DNA of 64,000 bases from Streptomyces sp. NBC_00247 (GCF_036188265.1 NZ_CP108093.1:558001-622000); one strand, 5' to 3'. Positions 7,822-17,605 are shown, numbered from the stretch's first letter. Program-made: numbers and translations. The notes: generated from the letters alone by a model not told the origin.

Positions 7822-8817
7822 ATGTTGACCAGGAAGATCATTCTCGATTGCGATCCCGGACACGACGACGCGATCGCCATGCTGCTGGCCCACGGCAGCC
7901 CGGGCGTGGAGCTGGTCGGCGTGACCACGGTGGTCGGCAACCAGACGCTGGAGAAGGTGACCCGCAACGCCCTGTCGGTGGCGCGGATCGCCGGTATCAC
8001 CGGTGTGCCGTTCGCGGCGGGCAACCCCCGTCCCCTGGTCCGCGAGATCGAGACGGCCCCGGACATCCACGGTGAGTCCGGCCTGGACGGCCCTGTCCTG
8101 CCCGAGCCCCGGACCGAGCTGGACCGACGGCACGCGGTGGACCTGATCATCGACCTCGTCATGTCGCACGAGCCGGGCGAGATCACCCTCGTGCCGACCG
8201 CGGGGCTGACCAACATCGCCATGGCGGTCCGCAAGGAGCCGCGCATCGCCGAGCGGGTCCGCGAGGTCGTCCTGATGGGCGGCGGCTACCACGAGGGCAA
8301 CTGGAGCGCGGTCGCCGAGTTCAACATCATCATCGACCCCGAGGCCGCGCACATCGTCTTCAACGCGGGCTGGCCGGTCACCATGGTCGGCCTCGACCTG
8401 ACCCACCAGGCGCTGGCCACCCCGCAGGTCCGTGAGCGGATCTCCGCCGTCGGCACCCGTCCGGCCCGGTTCGTCGGCGAGCTGCTGGACTTCTTCGGCG
8501 ACATGTACCTGGAGGCGCAGGGCTTCGAGCACCCGCCCGTGCACGACCCGTGCGCCGTCGCCTACGTCATCGACCCCGACGTCATGACCACGCGCAGGGT
8601 CCCGGTCGACATCGAACTGCACGGCTCGCTCACCCTCGGCATGACCGTCGCGGACTTCCGCCGGCCTGCCCCCGAGGACTGCCGCACCCAGGTCGCCGTG
8701 ACGCTCGACCACGACCGCTTCTGGGGCCTGGTCGTCGACGCGCTGGAGCGCATCGGCGAGGGCGGCGACCCCGACGGCGACAAGCCCGCTTCCGCCCCGG
8801 AGGGTGAGCAGGCGTGA
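7822..8817 (+). CDS. nucleoside hydrolase (inosine-uridine preferring type)
   Basis: 331 residues. The N-terminal calcium-binding signature is present (D9, D11, D15, D16 in LDCDPGHDDA), together with NALSVARIAG and VVLMGGGYHEGNWSAVAEFNIIIDPEAA segments typical of the family and the late VHDPCAVAY motif supplying a further calcium/active-site aspartate. ATG 7822 with AAAGGGG upstream. It splits ribonucleosides into ribose and base. Its stop overlaps the start of the MFS gene (GTGA), so uptake and hydrolysis are coupled. Confidence 0.93.
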   Translation: MLTRKIILDCDPGHDDAIAMLLAHGSPGVELVGVTTVVGNQTLEKVTRNALSVARIAGITGVPFAAGNPRPLVREIETAPDIHGESGLDGPVLPEPRTELDRRHAVDLIIDLVMSHEPGEITLVPTAGLTNIAMAVRKEPRIAERVREVVLMGGGYHEGNWSAVAEFNIIIDPEAAHIVFNAGWPVTMVGLDLTHQALATPQVRERISAVGTRPARFVGELLDFFGDMYLEAQGFEHPPVHDPCAVAYVIDPDVMTTRRVPVDIELHGSLTLGMTVADFRRPAPEDCRTQVAVTLDHDRFWGLVVDALERIGEGGDPDGDKPASAPEGEQA

Positions 8818-10262
8818 ACGTCTCCGCCCACCCCGTCACGCTCGACGCGAAGGGCGCCGTCCCCGGCCGCCCGGCGCGCGTCGGCGCGCTGATGGTCGCC
8901 CTGCTGGTGGCCTGTTTCGCCTTCCAGCTCAACGCGAGCATGCTCAGCCCCGCCCTGACGGACATGGCGGAGTCGCTGCACACCACGTCGGTGTCCATCG
9001 GCAGCACCCAGACCGCGTTCTTCACCTCCGCGGCCGTCTTCTCGCTGTTCCTGCCGCGTCTGGGCGACCTGATCGGCCGCCGCAGGGTACTGACGGGCAT
9101 GCTCGCGCTGATGGTCATCGGCTGCGTGATCTCGGCCCTGGCCACGAACGTGCCGGTGCTGTTCGTCGGCCGTGTGCTCCAGGGCGTCAGCGGGCCGGTC
9201 GTGCCGCTGTGTCTGATCATGCTGCGCCACGAGGTCCGGGAGCCGAAGCTGTACGGCACCCTGCTCGGCGTCATCACCGCGGTCAACGGCGGTATCGCCG
9301 GCATCGACTCCGTGGCCGGCGGTTCGCTCACCGACCACTTCGGCTTCGGCTCCGTCTTCTGGACCATGGCCGTGGTCGCCGCGCTCGGCGCCGTACTCGT
9401 CGCCACCCTCACCCCCGAGTCGAAGGCCACCGCGGGCAACACCCGCATGGACTGGCCGGGAGCCCTGTTCCTCGCGGTCTCGGTCGGCACCCTGCTGCTC
9501 GCCCTCGACGAGGCCGGCAAGCTGTCCGACGCGAACTGGGCCTACGCCGTGATCATGGCGGTCGTCGCGGTCGCCGCGTTCGCTCTCTTCTGGCGCAACG
9601 AGGGACGGGCCGCCCACCCGCTGGTCGCCCTGCACCACCTGCGGCGCCGGGCCACCTGGTCGCTGCTGGCCTGCACCCTGCTCACCATGACGGGTGTCTT
9701 CGCCGTCATGAACGGCCTGGTGCCCGCCTTCGCCCAGAACGCCGAGGCCGGCCTGGGGATGTCCGCCACCGGTTCGGCCTGGTGGACGCTCACCCCCTAC
9801 GCCCTCGCCGGATTCGCCATGGGCCCGCTGGCCGGCCGCGCCGCGGCCACCTGGGGCTACGGCCGGATCCTGCGGGTCGGCCTGATCGGCTCCGTGATAT
9901 CGGTCGCGGTCCTCGCGAGCACCCTGCACACCGGTTCGCGCGCCTGGCTGCTGATCGGCTCCCTGCTGGTCGGCATCACCTACGCGGGCATCGGCAACAT
10001 CATCCTCAACGGGCTGGGGATCGTCCTGTCCCCCGACGAGAACCCGGGCTTCCTGCCGGGCCTGAACGCGGGTGCGTTCAACCTCGGCGCGGGCCTCAGC
10101 TTCGTCGTCCTGGACGCCGTGCAGAGCGCGGTCCACCCGTCCTCGGCCACCTCGACGTCCGGATACTCCACCGCGATGATCGCCGGAATCGTGCTCATCG
10201 TGATCGCTCTCGCGGTCTCGTTCCTGATCCCGAAGCCCGCGCGGGCCGAGGTCAACGGGTAG
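8814..10262 (+). CDS. MFS transporter, probable nucleoside permease
   Basis: 482-residue, 14-segment-type major facilitator. The GDLIGRRRVLTGML loop between the second and third membrane segments is the classic MFS motif A. Start GTG 8814 overlaps the nucleoside hydrolase stop by 4 bp. By family it resembles drug-efflux MFS members, but operon position with a nucleoside hydrolase and the ribokinase/LacI unit suggests transport of nucleosides, bases or ribose. The substrate is inference. Confidence 0.85.
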   Translation: MNVSAHPVTLDAKGAVPGRPARVGALMVALLVACFAFQLNASMLSPALTDMAESLHTTSVSIGSTQTAFFTSAAVFSLFLPRLGDLIGRRRVLTGMLALMVIGCVISALATNVPVLFVGRVLQGVSGPVVPLCLIMLRHEVREPKLYGTLLGVITAVNGGIAGIDSVAGGSLTDHFGFGSVFWTMAVVAALGAVLVATLTPESKATAGNTRMDWPGALFLAVSVGTLLLALDEAGKLSDANWAYAVIMAVVAVAAFALFWRNEGRAAHPLVALHHLRRRATWSLLACTLLTMTGVFAVMNGLVPAFAQNAEAGLGMSATGSAWWTLTPYALAGFAMGPLAGRAAATWGYGRILRVGLIGSVISVAVLASTLHTGSRAWLLIGSLLVGITYAGIGNIILNGLGIVLSPDENPGFLPGLNAGAFNLGAGLSFVVLDAVQSAVHPSSATSTSGYSTAMIAGIVLIVIALAVSFLIPKPARAEVNG

Positions 10263-10280
10263 CCCCGCCGCACCCGGAGC

Positions 10281-10346
10281 AGCCCGCGGCCCCCGACCCG
10301 CGCACGGCCCCGTGCCGTGCGCCGGGCCGGGGGCCGCGGGCTTTTT
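10281..10346 (+). terminator. intrinsic terminator after the MFS gene
   Basis: A 15-bp outer stem (10281-10295 with 10328-10342) encloses a second small hairpin, and the right arm runs into TTTTT (10342-10346). It separates the nucleoside operon from the convergent liv operon. Confidence 0.9.
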
Positions 10347-10357
10347 CGCGAGGCGGG

Positions 10358-11608
10358 CTACTTCACGGTGTACGACTCGGCCGCCGGCGAGACCGCCGCC
10401 GGACGGATCACCTTGAGGCCGCCCGGGACCTTCGTGTCGGGCTTCATGATGACGCTCTGCCGGGTGGAGGGCGCCTTCGGGTCGGTGAAGTCGTGGGACA
10501 TACCGAAGTCGGCGCCGTAGCCCTTGATGGTGAGCAGCGCCTCGTCGACGCCCTCGCGGGTGAGGTCCTTGGCGTCGCAGGCCTTCTTCAGCGCCTCGCC
10601 GTAGACGGAGGCGGCGGTCCACCCGGCGACGACGCCGTTGTCGAGGCCGTCCTTCGGGTACGCGGCGGCGTACTCCTTCGCCAGTTTCGAGGGTCCCGCG
10701 CCCGGGTCACCGATGGGCAGGGTGGAGGCGGCGACGTAGTAGTCGCCCAGCAGAGCGGGGCCTGCCGGGGTCGCGAGCAGCTGCGGTGCGAAGGCGGAGT
10801 TGTTACCGACGACGGGGACCTTGAAGCCGGTCGCGGCGGCGACGCCGACGAGTGAGGCCGCCTGGCGGGGGCCCGCGCTGACGATGATCGCCTTGACGCC
10901 GGCCTGCTTGAGCGCGGAGACCTGCGCCGTCATGTCGTTGTCGGTGGGCTTGATCTTCTGCTCGACGACGGTGAGGCCGGACTGCTCGGCCGCGTACTTC
11001 GCCCCGGCGAGCGCGTTCTCGCCGTAGTCGCCCTCGAAGTACACCTGGCCGATCTTGTCGCCCTTGGCGATGCGCTTCTCGGTGAGCAGGTAGTCGATCA
11101 GGTTGATCGTCTCGACGTCGTAGGTGGCGCCGATGACGCGGACGTAGGGGGAGCCGAGCAGGTTGGCCGACCACGCCTGCGGCAGCACCAGCCCGTGGTC
11201 CTGACCGTCGACGCGCTGCTCGACGGCGGCGACGAACGGGGAGCCGATGAACTGGGTGAAGCCCAGGACCTCGGGTTCGAGTTCGGTGTAGGCGGCGATG
11301 GCCTTCTGCGGGTCGTAGCCGTGGTCGCGCACGGTCAGCTCGATCTTGCGGTCGCAGATGCCGCCGGCGGCGTTGGTCTGCTTCACCCAGAGCTGCTGGG
11401 CCTGGGTGACGCTCTTGCCGAGCGAGGCGTACACCCCGGTCATGTCGGTCAGCGAGCCGAGGGTGATGGCCGAGTCGGTGACGCCCTGGCCGGTCTTGAT
11501 GCCGCCCTTGTCCGCCTCGGTTTCCTTCCCTTCGGTGGCTTTTCCGCTGCACCCCGCGAGGGTGAGGGCGAGAGCCGCGACGACGGCTCCGAGAACACGC
11601 TTTCTCAT
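10358..11608 (-). CDS. branched-chain amino-acid-type ABC transporter, substrate-binding lipoprotein
   Basis: 416 residues with a lipoprotein signal (MRKRVLGAVVAALALTLAGC, lipidated Cys20) followed by a Periplas_BP_6 (LivK-like) domain: ITLGSLTDMTGVYASLGK is the usual start of the domain. Last gene of a leftward livFGHMK operon; ATG overlaps the livM stop by 4 bp. The ligand could be branched-chain amino acids, urea, amides or aromatic acids, since the family is broad. Confidence 0.9.
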   Translation of the reverse strand: MRKRVLGAVVAALALTLAGCSGKATEGKETEADKGGIKTGQGVTDSAITLGSLTDMTGVYASLGKSVTQAQQLWVKQTNAAGGICDRKIELTVRDHGYDPQKAIAAYTELEPEVLGFTQFIGSPFVAAVEQRVDGQDHGLVLPQAWSANLLGSPYVRVIGATYDVETINLIDYLLTEKRIAKGDKIGQVYFEGDYGENALAGAKYAAEQSGLTVVEQKIKPTDNDMTAQVSALKQAGVKAIIVSAGPRQAASLVGVAAATGFKVPVVGNNSAFAPQLLATPAGPALLGDYYVAASTLPIGDPGAGPSKLAKEYAAAYPKDGLDNGVVAGWTAASVYGEALKKACDAKDLTREGVDEALLTIKGYGADFGMSHDFTDPKAPSTRQSVIMKPDTKVPGGLKVIRPAAVSPAAESYTVK

Positions 11609-12747
11609 TTCTTCTCCCCTGATTTCTTCGGACGCGTAAGGCCACCGGGCATGAACAGGACCACCGCGACGACCGCGGCGCCGTAGAGATAGCGGGACGC
11701 CTCGCCGGGTGCGATTCCGCCCGTACCGGGGGCGGAGACCAGCGGGAGGGACTCGCTGTAGTGGGTGAGCACCTGCGGGAGCAGGGAGACGAAGGCGGCG
11801 CCGACCACCGCGCCGGCGACCGTCCCGAGACCGCCGATGACGATCATGGCCAGGAATTCGAGCGAGAGGACCATGCCGAAGTACTCGGGAACGGTCCGCT
11901 GGAAGACCAGGGCGAGCAGTACGCCGGCGAGGCCCGCGTACATCGACGAGAGGACGAAGACCCCGGCGCGGTACCGGGCCACCGGGACACCCATCACCCC
12001 TGCGGCGATCCGGTGGTCCCGGATGGCGTTGAGTGCACGGCCCGGCCTGCCGCGCAGCACGCCGCGGGCGAACAGTCCGCTGAGCAGGAGGGCGGCGAGG
12101 GCCAGGTACCAGAGCTTCTCGGAGGACTCGAACGGCACGGCGGCGACGACGAGTTCGGAGTCGTCGAAGGTGAACCCGAACACCGACAGCGGGGGCACGG
12201 CACGGCCGTTGAAACCGCCGGTCAGCGAGCCCGCGTTGAACAGCACGTGCTGGCCGATGAAGATGAGGGCCAGGGTGGCGATGCCGAGGTAGGCGCCGCG
12301 CAGCCGGCCCGCGATCGGGCTGAAGATCCCGCCCGCCAGCCCGGCCAGGGCCACGGCCAGGATCGCCGCGAGCCAGGTCGGCAGGCCGAGTCCGCTCAGG
12401 TTGTGGCCGTTCTCGTCGCTCGACTCCCCGGCCAGGACGCAGTAGCTGTACGCGCCGACGGCGAGGAAGAAGGCGTGCCCCATGGACAGTTGGCCGGTCG
12501 AACCGGTCAGCAGGTTGATCCCGATCGCCCCGATCGCGGCGGCCATGGCGAACAGTCCGGCCTGGAGCCAGAAACGGTCCAGGTAGAAAGGGAACGCCAG
12601 GAGCAGCAGCGATCCGGCCGACCAGAGGTACGGGCGCGGGCCGCGGAGGCGGTCGAGGAGGGCGCCGGCCGGACGGGGCTTCGCGCCCGGCACGGTGGGC
12701 GGGACGGGTGCCCGGTCGCGCGCGGCGTCCGGCGTGGTCTCAGACAC
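11605..12747 (-). CDS. livM: branched-chain amino-acid-type ABC permease (LivM)
   Basis: 380-residue polytopic permease. The early segment INLLTGSTGQLSMGHAFFLAVGAY is the LivM signature, and the late VIGGLGTVAGAVVGAAFVSLLP segment corresponds to the cytoplasmic EAA-like loop region. A roughly 35-residue proline-rich cytosolic leader precedes the first membrane segment. It overlaps livH by 8 bp and the binding-protein gene by 4 bp. Confidence 0.92.
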   Translation of the reverse strand: MSETTPDAARDRAPVPPTVPGAKPRPAGALLDRLRGPRPYLWSAGSLLLLAFPFYLDRFWLQAGLFAMAAAIGAIGINLLTGSTGQLSMGHAFFLAVGAYSYCVLAGESSDENGHNLSGLGLPTWLAAILAVALAGLAGGIFSPIAGRLRGAYLGIATLALIFIGQHVLFNAGSLTGGFNGRAVPPLSVFGFTFDDSELVVAAVPFESSEKLWYLALAALLLSGLFARGVLRGRPGRALNAIRDHRIAAGVMGVPVARYRAGVFVLSSMYAGLAGVLLALVFQRTVPEYFGMVLSLEFLAMIVIGGLGTVAGAVVGAAFVSLLPQVLTHYSESLPLVSAPGTGGIAPGEASRYLYGAAVVAVVLFMPGGLTRPKKSGEKK

Positions 12748-13630
12748 GGGCCAGCTCCTTCGTGCCGAAGAGTCCGGCGGGCCTGATCAGCAGGACGATC
12801 AGCATCACCAGGTAGGGCGCGAGATCGCCGATTCCCCTTCCGAGGAAGGAGAGATCGCTCTGGTAGCCCGTGGCGAAGGACTCGGTGACGCCGACGAGGA
12901 GTCCACCGGCGAGGGCTCCGGTGGTCGAGTCGAGGCCGCCGAGGATCGCCGCGGGGAACGCTTTGAGAGCGGCGAGCGAGGTGGCCCGTTCGAGTCCGGG
13001 GGTGGGGAACACGGTGAGGAAGAGGGCGGCGACGGCGGCGAGCGCCCCGGCCACCGCCCACGCGGAGAGCGAGACCCGGCCGAGCCTGATGCCCATGAGG
13101 GCGGCGGTCTGCGGGTTCTCCGCGGCGGCTCGCATCGAGACGCCCCAGGAGGTGAAGCGGAACGCGAGCAGGAACACGGTGATGAGCAGTGCGGCGGCGA
13201 CGAAGGCGGCGATCCGTGTCTGCGCGAGGGTGACCCCGCCGACGGTGACGACTCCGCTCCCCCAGGGGTCCCCGAGCGGCAGTACGTCCGTGCCCATGCG
13301 CCGGGTGAGCTCGGTGGTGAGGAGGATGTCCACGCCGATGGTGACGATGGCCAGCACGCTGTGGTCACTGCCCCGGTAGCGGCGCATGACGAGGAACTCG
13401 ACGGCGGCTCCGACGACGGCCGCGCCCGCGACGCCCGCCGCGAGCGCGGGCCAGAAGCCGATGTCGTCGTGGAGTACCGCCGTCACGTATCCGCCGGCGA
13501 GCAGCAGGGAGGCGTGGGCGAAGTTGACGACCTCGGTGGCCTTGAAGATGACGACGAATCCGAGGGCGATGAGGGCGTAGACCGATCCGATGGAGAGGCC
13601 GCCCAGGAGGAGTTCGATGAAGGTGGTCAT
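12740..13630 (-). CDS. livH: branched-chain amino-acid-type ABC permease (LivH)
   Basis: 296-residue permease with the LivH start (LLLGGLSIGSVYALIALGFVVIFKATEVVNFAH) and the loop AFPAAILGGLDSTTGALAGG that contacts the ATPases. Start ATG 13630 overlaps the upstream ATPase gene by 4 bp. It pairs with LivM to form the channel. Confidence 0.92.
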   Translation of the reverse strand: MTTFIELLLGGLSIGSVYALIALGFVVIFKATEVVNFAHASLLLAGGYVTAVLHDDIGFWPALAAGVAGAAVVGAAVEFLVMRRYRGSDHSVLAIVTIGVDILLTTELTRRMGTDVLPLGDPWGSGVVTVGGVTLAQTRIAAFVAAALLITVFLLAFRFTSWGVSMRAAAENPQTAALMGIRLGRVSLSAWAVAGALAAVAALFLTVFPTPGLERATSLAALKAFPAAILGGLDSTTGALAGGLLVGVTESFATGYQSDLSFLGRGIGDLAPYLVMLIVLLIRPAGLFGTKELARV

Positions 13631-14451
13631 TCCTGTTCTTCTCCCAGGTAGGCGCGGACGACGGCCGGGTCGTTCTGGACGTCGGCGGGGGTGCCGTCGG
13701 CGATCCTGCGTCCGAAGTCGAGTACGGTCACCGCGTCCGCGAGTCGCATCACCACGCCCATGTCGTGTTCGACGAGCACGATGGAGATGCCCAGGCTGTC
13801 GCGGACTCCGGCCACCACGGCGGCCGTTCGTCGGCGTTCGTCGGCGGTCATTCCCGCGACGGGTTCGTCCAGGAGCAGCACTTCGGGCTCCATGCAGAGA
13901 GCCCGGCCGAGTTCGACCAACTTCTGTGCCCCGTACGGAAGATCTCCCGCCGGGCGGTCCAACTCGGCTTCGATGCCGATGAACTCGGCGATCTCGCGGA
14001 CCCGGTCGAGGTGGCGGCGCTCCTCCCGGGCGGCGGACGGCAGCCGGAGTCCGGCCGCGAGGAATCCGGAGCGCATCAGCCGGTGCCGCCCCAGCAGCAG
14101 GCTCTCGGCGACGGTGGCGTGCGGGGGGAGCGCGAGGTTCTGGAAGGTGCGTGCGACGCCGAGGGCGGCGATCCGGTGCGCGGGGAGGCCGGTGAGTTCG
14201 GTGGTGCCGAGGTGCACGGTGCCGGAGGTGGCCCGGTAGACGCCGGAGAGGACGTTGAACGTCGTTGACTTTCCTGCCCCGTTGGGGCCGATGACGGCGT
14301 GCACGCTGCCGGGTTCGACGGTGAAGGAGACCGCGTCGAGGGCCGTCAGGCCGGCGAACCTGACCGTCACGTCACGGACGGTGAGCGGGGCGGGCGAGGT
14401 GGTGCCCGGTGGAGCGGCGGCGGGGACGGGTGCGGTGGTCACGCCGACCAC
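13627..14451 (-). CDS. livG: branched-chain amino-acid-type ABC ATPase (LivG)
   Basis: 274 residues. Walker A GPNGAGKST at about 55-63, LivG-specific long insert before the signature region, Walker B LLLDEPVAGM, H-loop VLVEHDMGVVM. The start is uncertain: GTG 14451 is the longest, while GTG 14442 would overlap the livF stop as GTGA. A proline/alanine-rich leader of about 20 residues precedes the domain. Confidence 0.9.
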   Translation of the reverse strand: MVGVTTAPVPAAAPPGTTSPAPLTVRDVTVRFAGLTALDAVSFTVEPGSVHAVIGPNGAGKSTTFNVLSGVYRATSGTVHLGTTELTGLPAHRIAALGVARTFQNLALPPHATVAESLLLGRHRLMRSGFLAAGLRLPSAAREERRHLDRVREIAEFIGIEAELDRPAGDLPYGAQKLVELGRALCMEPEVLLLDEPVAGMTADERRRTAAVVAGVRDSLGISIVLVEHDMGVVMRLADAVTVLDFGRRIADGTPADVQNDPAVVRAYLGEEQE

Positions 14452-15236
14452 CTGCGCAGGGTGCGGGAGGCGGTGGCCGCCGCACCGGCGTCCTCGGCCG
14501 CCGTCTCGTCCACCACGCCGAGGTAGCGGCGGCGCACCTCGTCGGAGGCGGCGAGTTCACCGGCCGGTCCGCCGAGGGCGACCTCGCCGACGTCGAGGAC
14601 GTACGCGGTGGAGGCGAGGCGCAGAGCGATGGCCGCGTTCTGCTCGACCAGCATGACGGAGGTGCCGCCCGCGTTGATCTCCTGGACGGTCTCGGCGATC
14701 TTCGCCGCCATCAGCGGGGCGAGGCCGAGGGAGGGCTCGTCCAGCAGCAGCAGGCGCGGGCCGGCCATCAGGGCCCGCCCCATCGCCAGCATCTGCTGTT
14801 CGCCGCCGGAGAGCAGTCCGGCCCGCTGGTGCGCGCGCTGGGCGAGCACCGGGAACAACTCGTGGACGCGGGCCAGTGCCGCTGCCACTTCCTTGCGTCC
14901 GCCACGGGCTCCGAGGGCCCCGGCCCGCAGATTGTCGGCCACCGTCATCCGGGCGAACACCTGTCGCCCTTCCGGTACTTGGACCACTCCGGCGGCGACC
15001 ACCTGTGCGGGCCGCAGCCCGTCCAGGGGACGGCCGTCGAAATGGATCGTGCCGGTGCCGCTTCCGCGGTGGAAGCCGAGGGTCCGCGAGACGGCCCGCA
15101 GCAGCGTGGTCTTGCCCGCGCCGTTGCCGCCGAGCACGGCGGTGATGGTGCCGGCCGGCACGTCGACCGAGACGTCCCGCAGGGCCCGTACCGGGCCGTA
15201 GCCGACGGACAGCGAGCGGATCTCCAGTGTTGCCAT
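14439..15236 (-). CDS. livF: branched-chain amino-acid-type ABC ATPase (LivF)
   Basis: 265 residues. ATG 15236 has a strong GGAGGAGGA ribosome binding site. Walker A GGNGAGKTT at about 36-44, signature LLSGGEQQMLAMGRALM, Walker B LLLDEPSLGLAP. First gene of the leftward liv operon. The C-terminal 25 residues (TAAEDAGAAATASRT) are an alanine-rich extension. Confidence 0.92.
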   Translation of the reverse strand: MATLEIRSLSVGYGPVRALRDVSVDVPAGTITAVLGGNGAGKTTLLRAVSRTLGFHRGSGTGTIHFDGRPLDGLRPAQVVAAGVVQVPEGRQVFARMTVADNLRAGALGARGGRKEVAAALARVHELFPVLAQRAHQRAGLLSGGEQQMLAMGRALMAGPRLLLLDEPSLGLAPLMAAKIAETVQEINAGGTSVMLVEQNAAIALRLASTAYVLDVGEVALGGPAGELAASDEVRRRYLGVVDETAAEDAGAAATASRTLRRWSA

Positions 15237-15605
15237 GCGTCCTCCTCCTTCCGCCTGTTCGTCGTGGTGTCCCCGGGCCGTCGTACGGGCCGCCCGATGC
15301 CGTTTCCGGCCGGATCCGTGGCGATCGGGGGTGCGCCGCCTTGTCGGCCGGCCCTGTGCTGACCGGCGCCGAGGCGCCCCGGCCGGGTGGCCGCGGTGCG
15401 GCGCACCCGTTCCCCGGGGTCCACACACCAGCACCGGTGCCCGCCTCGCGTCCACGGCGTGCGGCGGACTCGATGCGGGCGACCAGTGAGGAAGGCACCG
15501 CGTTGTGCGCGTGCACAGAGGCGGCGTGCTCCGGTCCGGGAGAGGCGGGGCCGGTGTCATCCTCGCCACGGCGCGGCCTCTCGGCTCGCGGGGAAGGGGG
15601 AGCCG
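15237..15605. other. 369-bp divergent intergenic region upstream of livF
   Basis: No gene seen. It should carry the promoters of the leftward liv operon and the rightward PucR-type regulator gene. I saw no long palindrome that can be named as an operator. Confidence 0.5.
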
Positions 15606-16316
15606 ATGCAGAGGTGCGGGGACGAGGGGGCCCGGGCGCTGCTGGGCGTCCTGCTGGCGGGGCCCGTGACGCCTGATCTGGCCGGGCGGGCGGCTGCCGC
15701 CCTGGACCTGCCCGAGGACGGGCGGTACGCCGTCGTGGCGCTGCCGGCCGGAGCCGGCGGCGACTGGGGTAGTGGCCCGGACCGCCTCCTCTGGTACCCC
15801 GGGCCCGAGCGCGACTTCGCCGTCGCTGCTCTCGGGGATGGCGAACCCGCTTCCCTGGTGCGGAGGTTGAACGACATGCGCGTCGGGCGGGGCGGCGTCG
15901 GTTCCGCCGTCGCAAGCCTGGCCGAACTGCCCACGGGCCGAAGGCTGGCCGAGGTGGCGCTGCTGACCTGTCCGGCGGACGGGACCACGGTCGTGGCACT
16001 GGAACGGTGCCTGCCCGCAGCGCTGGTCGTGAGTCAGCCGGAGCTGGCGGACCGCCTGGTAACCGGCGTACTGGGTCCGCTACTGACCCTTCCTGAGGCC
16101 GAACGCGACGTGCTGGTAGGGACGTTGGAGGTCTGGCTGGAGTGCGGCGGATCCGCCGGGCGGGCGGCGGTCCGGCTGTACTGCCACCGCAACACGGTGC
16201 TCAACCGGCTGCGCCGACTGGAACGGCTGACCGCGAGGTCGCTGTCCTGGCCGCGCGAACTGGTCGAACTGACCCTGGCGCTGGACGCGCTCCGGCTGGC
16301 GCCCTCGCCACGGTGA
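15606..16316 (+). CDS. PucR/CdaR-type helix-turn-helix regulator
   Basis: 236 residues starting at ATG 15606 behind a GAAGGGGG ribosome binding site. The C-terminal part (about 165-230) is a PucR C-terminal HTH_30 domain: LEVWLECGGSAGRAAVRLYCHRNTVLNRLRRLERL, in which the CHRNTV-LNRLRR segment is diagnostic. The N-terminal part has no recognisable sensor. Divergent from the liv operon, so likely its regulator (inference). Confidence 0.8.
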   Translation: MQRCGDEGARALLGVLLAGPVTPDLAGRAAAALDLPEDGRYAVVALPAGAGGDWGSGPDRLLWYPGPERDFAVAALGDGEPASLVRRLNDMRVGRGGVGSAVASLAELPTGRRLAEVALLTCPADGTTVVALERCLPAALVVSQPELADRLVTGVLGPLLTLPEAERDVLVGTLEVWLECGGSAGRAAVRLYCHRNTVLNRLRRLERLTARSLSWPRELVELTLALDALRLAPSPR

Positions 16317-16354
16317 ACGGCCGGTGGGCGCCAGGCCGTGAGGCGCGACGCCGG

Positions 16355-17494
16355 TCAGCCGAGCCAGTCGCGGGCAATGGCCTCCGCGGCCCGTTCGAGC
16401 AGGGGCCCGGCCTGGGCCATGGAGACGGCGGGGTCGGGTTCCAGCTCTGCGAGGGCATAGGCGCGCGCGATGCCCGCCTTCTCCAACTCCTCAGGTTCGA
16501 GGGCCAGTCGGCCGCACACCGCGACGACCTGGACACCGGCCGCACGGGCCGCGGCCGCGACACCGGCCGGGGCCTTTCCGTGCAGAGTCTGCTCGTCCAG
16601 CGATCCCTCGCCGGTGATGACCAGGGTGGCGCGGGCGAGCGCGGGGGCGAACCCCAGCACGTCCAGCATCACCTCGATACCCGGACGGAACCTGGCTCCC
16701 AGCCCGACCAGCGCGCCGTAACCGATGCCACCGGCCGCACCGGCGCCGGGCAGCGCCGCCCGCTCGGGGCCGAGTACCGCCGCGTAACGGGAGAGCGCGG
16801 CGTCCAGGACCGCGATGTCCTCGTCGGTGGCCCCCTTCTGACGTCCGTACACCGCGGGCGCGCCCTTCGGGCCGGTCAGCGGGTTGTCGACGTCGCTGGC
16901 GAGGACGAGGTCCACGGAGGCGAGGCGCGGGTCGAGTCCGGAGAGGTCGGCCTCGGCGATGCGGGCGAGTCCGCCGCCGCCGAGGCCGACCGGTCGACCG
17001 TCCTCGTCCAGGAACCGGGCCCCCAGTGCGGTGAGCATGCCCGCGCCGCCGTCCGTGGTCGCGCTGCCTCCGACGCCGAAGACGATGGTCCGGGCTCCGT
17101 CGTCGAGTGCGGCCCGCAGCAGTTCGCCGGAGCCGTACGTGGTCGCGGTGAGGGGGGCGAACACACCCTGCGGCAGGTGCTGGAGGCCGGAGGCTTCCGC
17201 CATCTCCACCACGGCCGTGGTGGCGCGCAGCGCGTACGCGGCGTCCACCGGCTCACCGAGCGGTCCGGTCACCCGGGCTTCCCTGCGCTCGAATCCGGCG
17301 GCGAGGGCGGCGGCGACCGTGCCGTCGCCGCCGTCCGCCACGGGCAGCGTCTCCACGTGCAGTCCGGGGACGACGCGTCGCAGTCCGGTGGTCACCCGCT
17401 CCGCGACCTGCGCCGCGGTGAGGGACCCCTTGAACTTGTCCGCCGCGACAAGCACCCGCGCGGTCGCCATCTCTGCTGCTGCCCCGTCCGTCAC
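16355..17494 (-). CDS. glycerate kinase (GarK/GlxK family)
   Basis: 379 residues from GTG 17494, chosen because AAGGATG lies just upstream; ATG 17470 (MATARVLVAADKFKGSL) is the alternative. Family blocks are DKFKGSLTA, PVADGGDGT, VFGVGGSATTDGGAGML, SDVDNPLTGPKGA and ITGEGSLDEQTLHGK. It phosphorylates D-glycerate, usually to 2-phosphoglycerate in this family, linking glyoxylate/glycerate metabolism to glycolysis. It converges with the PucR-type gene, 38 bp apart. Confidence 0.92.
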   Translation of the reverse strand: MTDGAAAEMATARVLVAADKFKGSLTAAQVAERVTTGLRRVVPGLHVETLPVADGGDGTVAAALAAGFERREARVTGPLGEPVDAAYALRATTAVVEMAEASGLQHLPQGVFAPLTATTYGSGELLRAALDDGARTIVFGVGGSATTDGGAGMLTALGARFLDEDGRPVGLGGGGLARIAEADLSGLDPRLASVDLVLASDVDNPLTGPKGAPAVYGRQKGATDEDIAVLDAALSRYAAVLGPERAALPGAGAAGGIGYGALVGLGARFRPGIEVMLDVLGFAPALARATLVITGEGSLDEQTLHGKAPAGVAAAARAAGVQVVAVCGRLALEPEELEKAGIARAYALAELEPDPAVSMAQAGPLLERAAEAIARDWLG

Positions 17495-17605
17495 CCTGCA
17501 TCCTTCGCTGTCGAACAAGCACTCGTGCCGCTCGACCCTATCCGCACCCACCCGATCTGCCCATCGCGCGGGACCGGCGGCCCCCTGGCTCCGCCGGAAC
17601 GCGCC

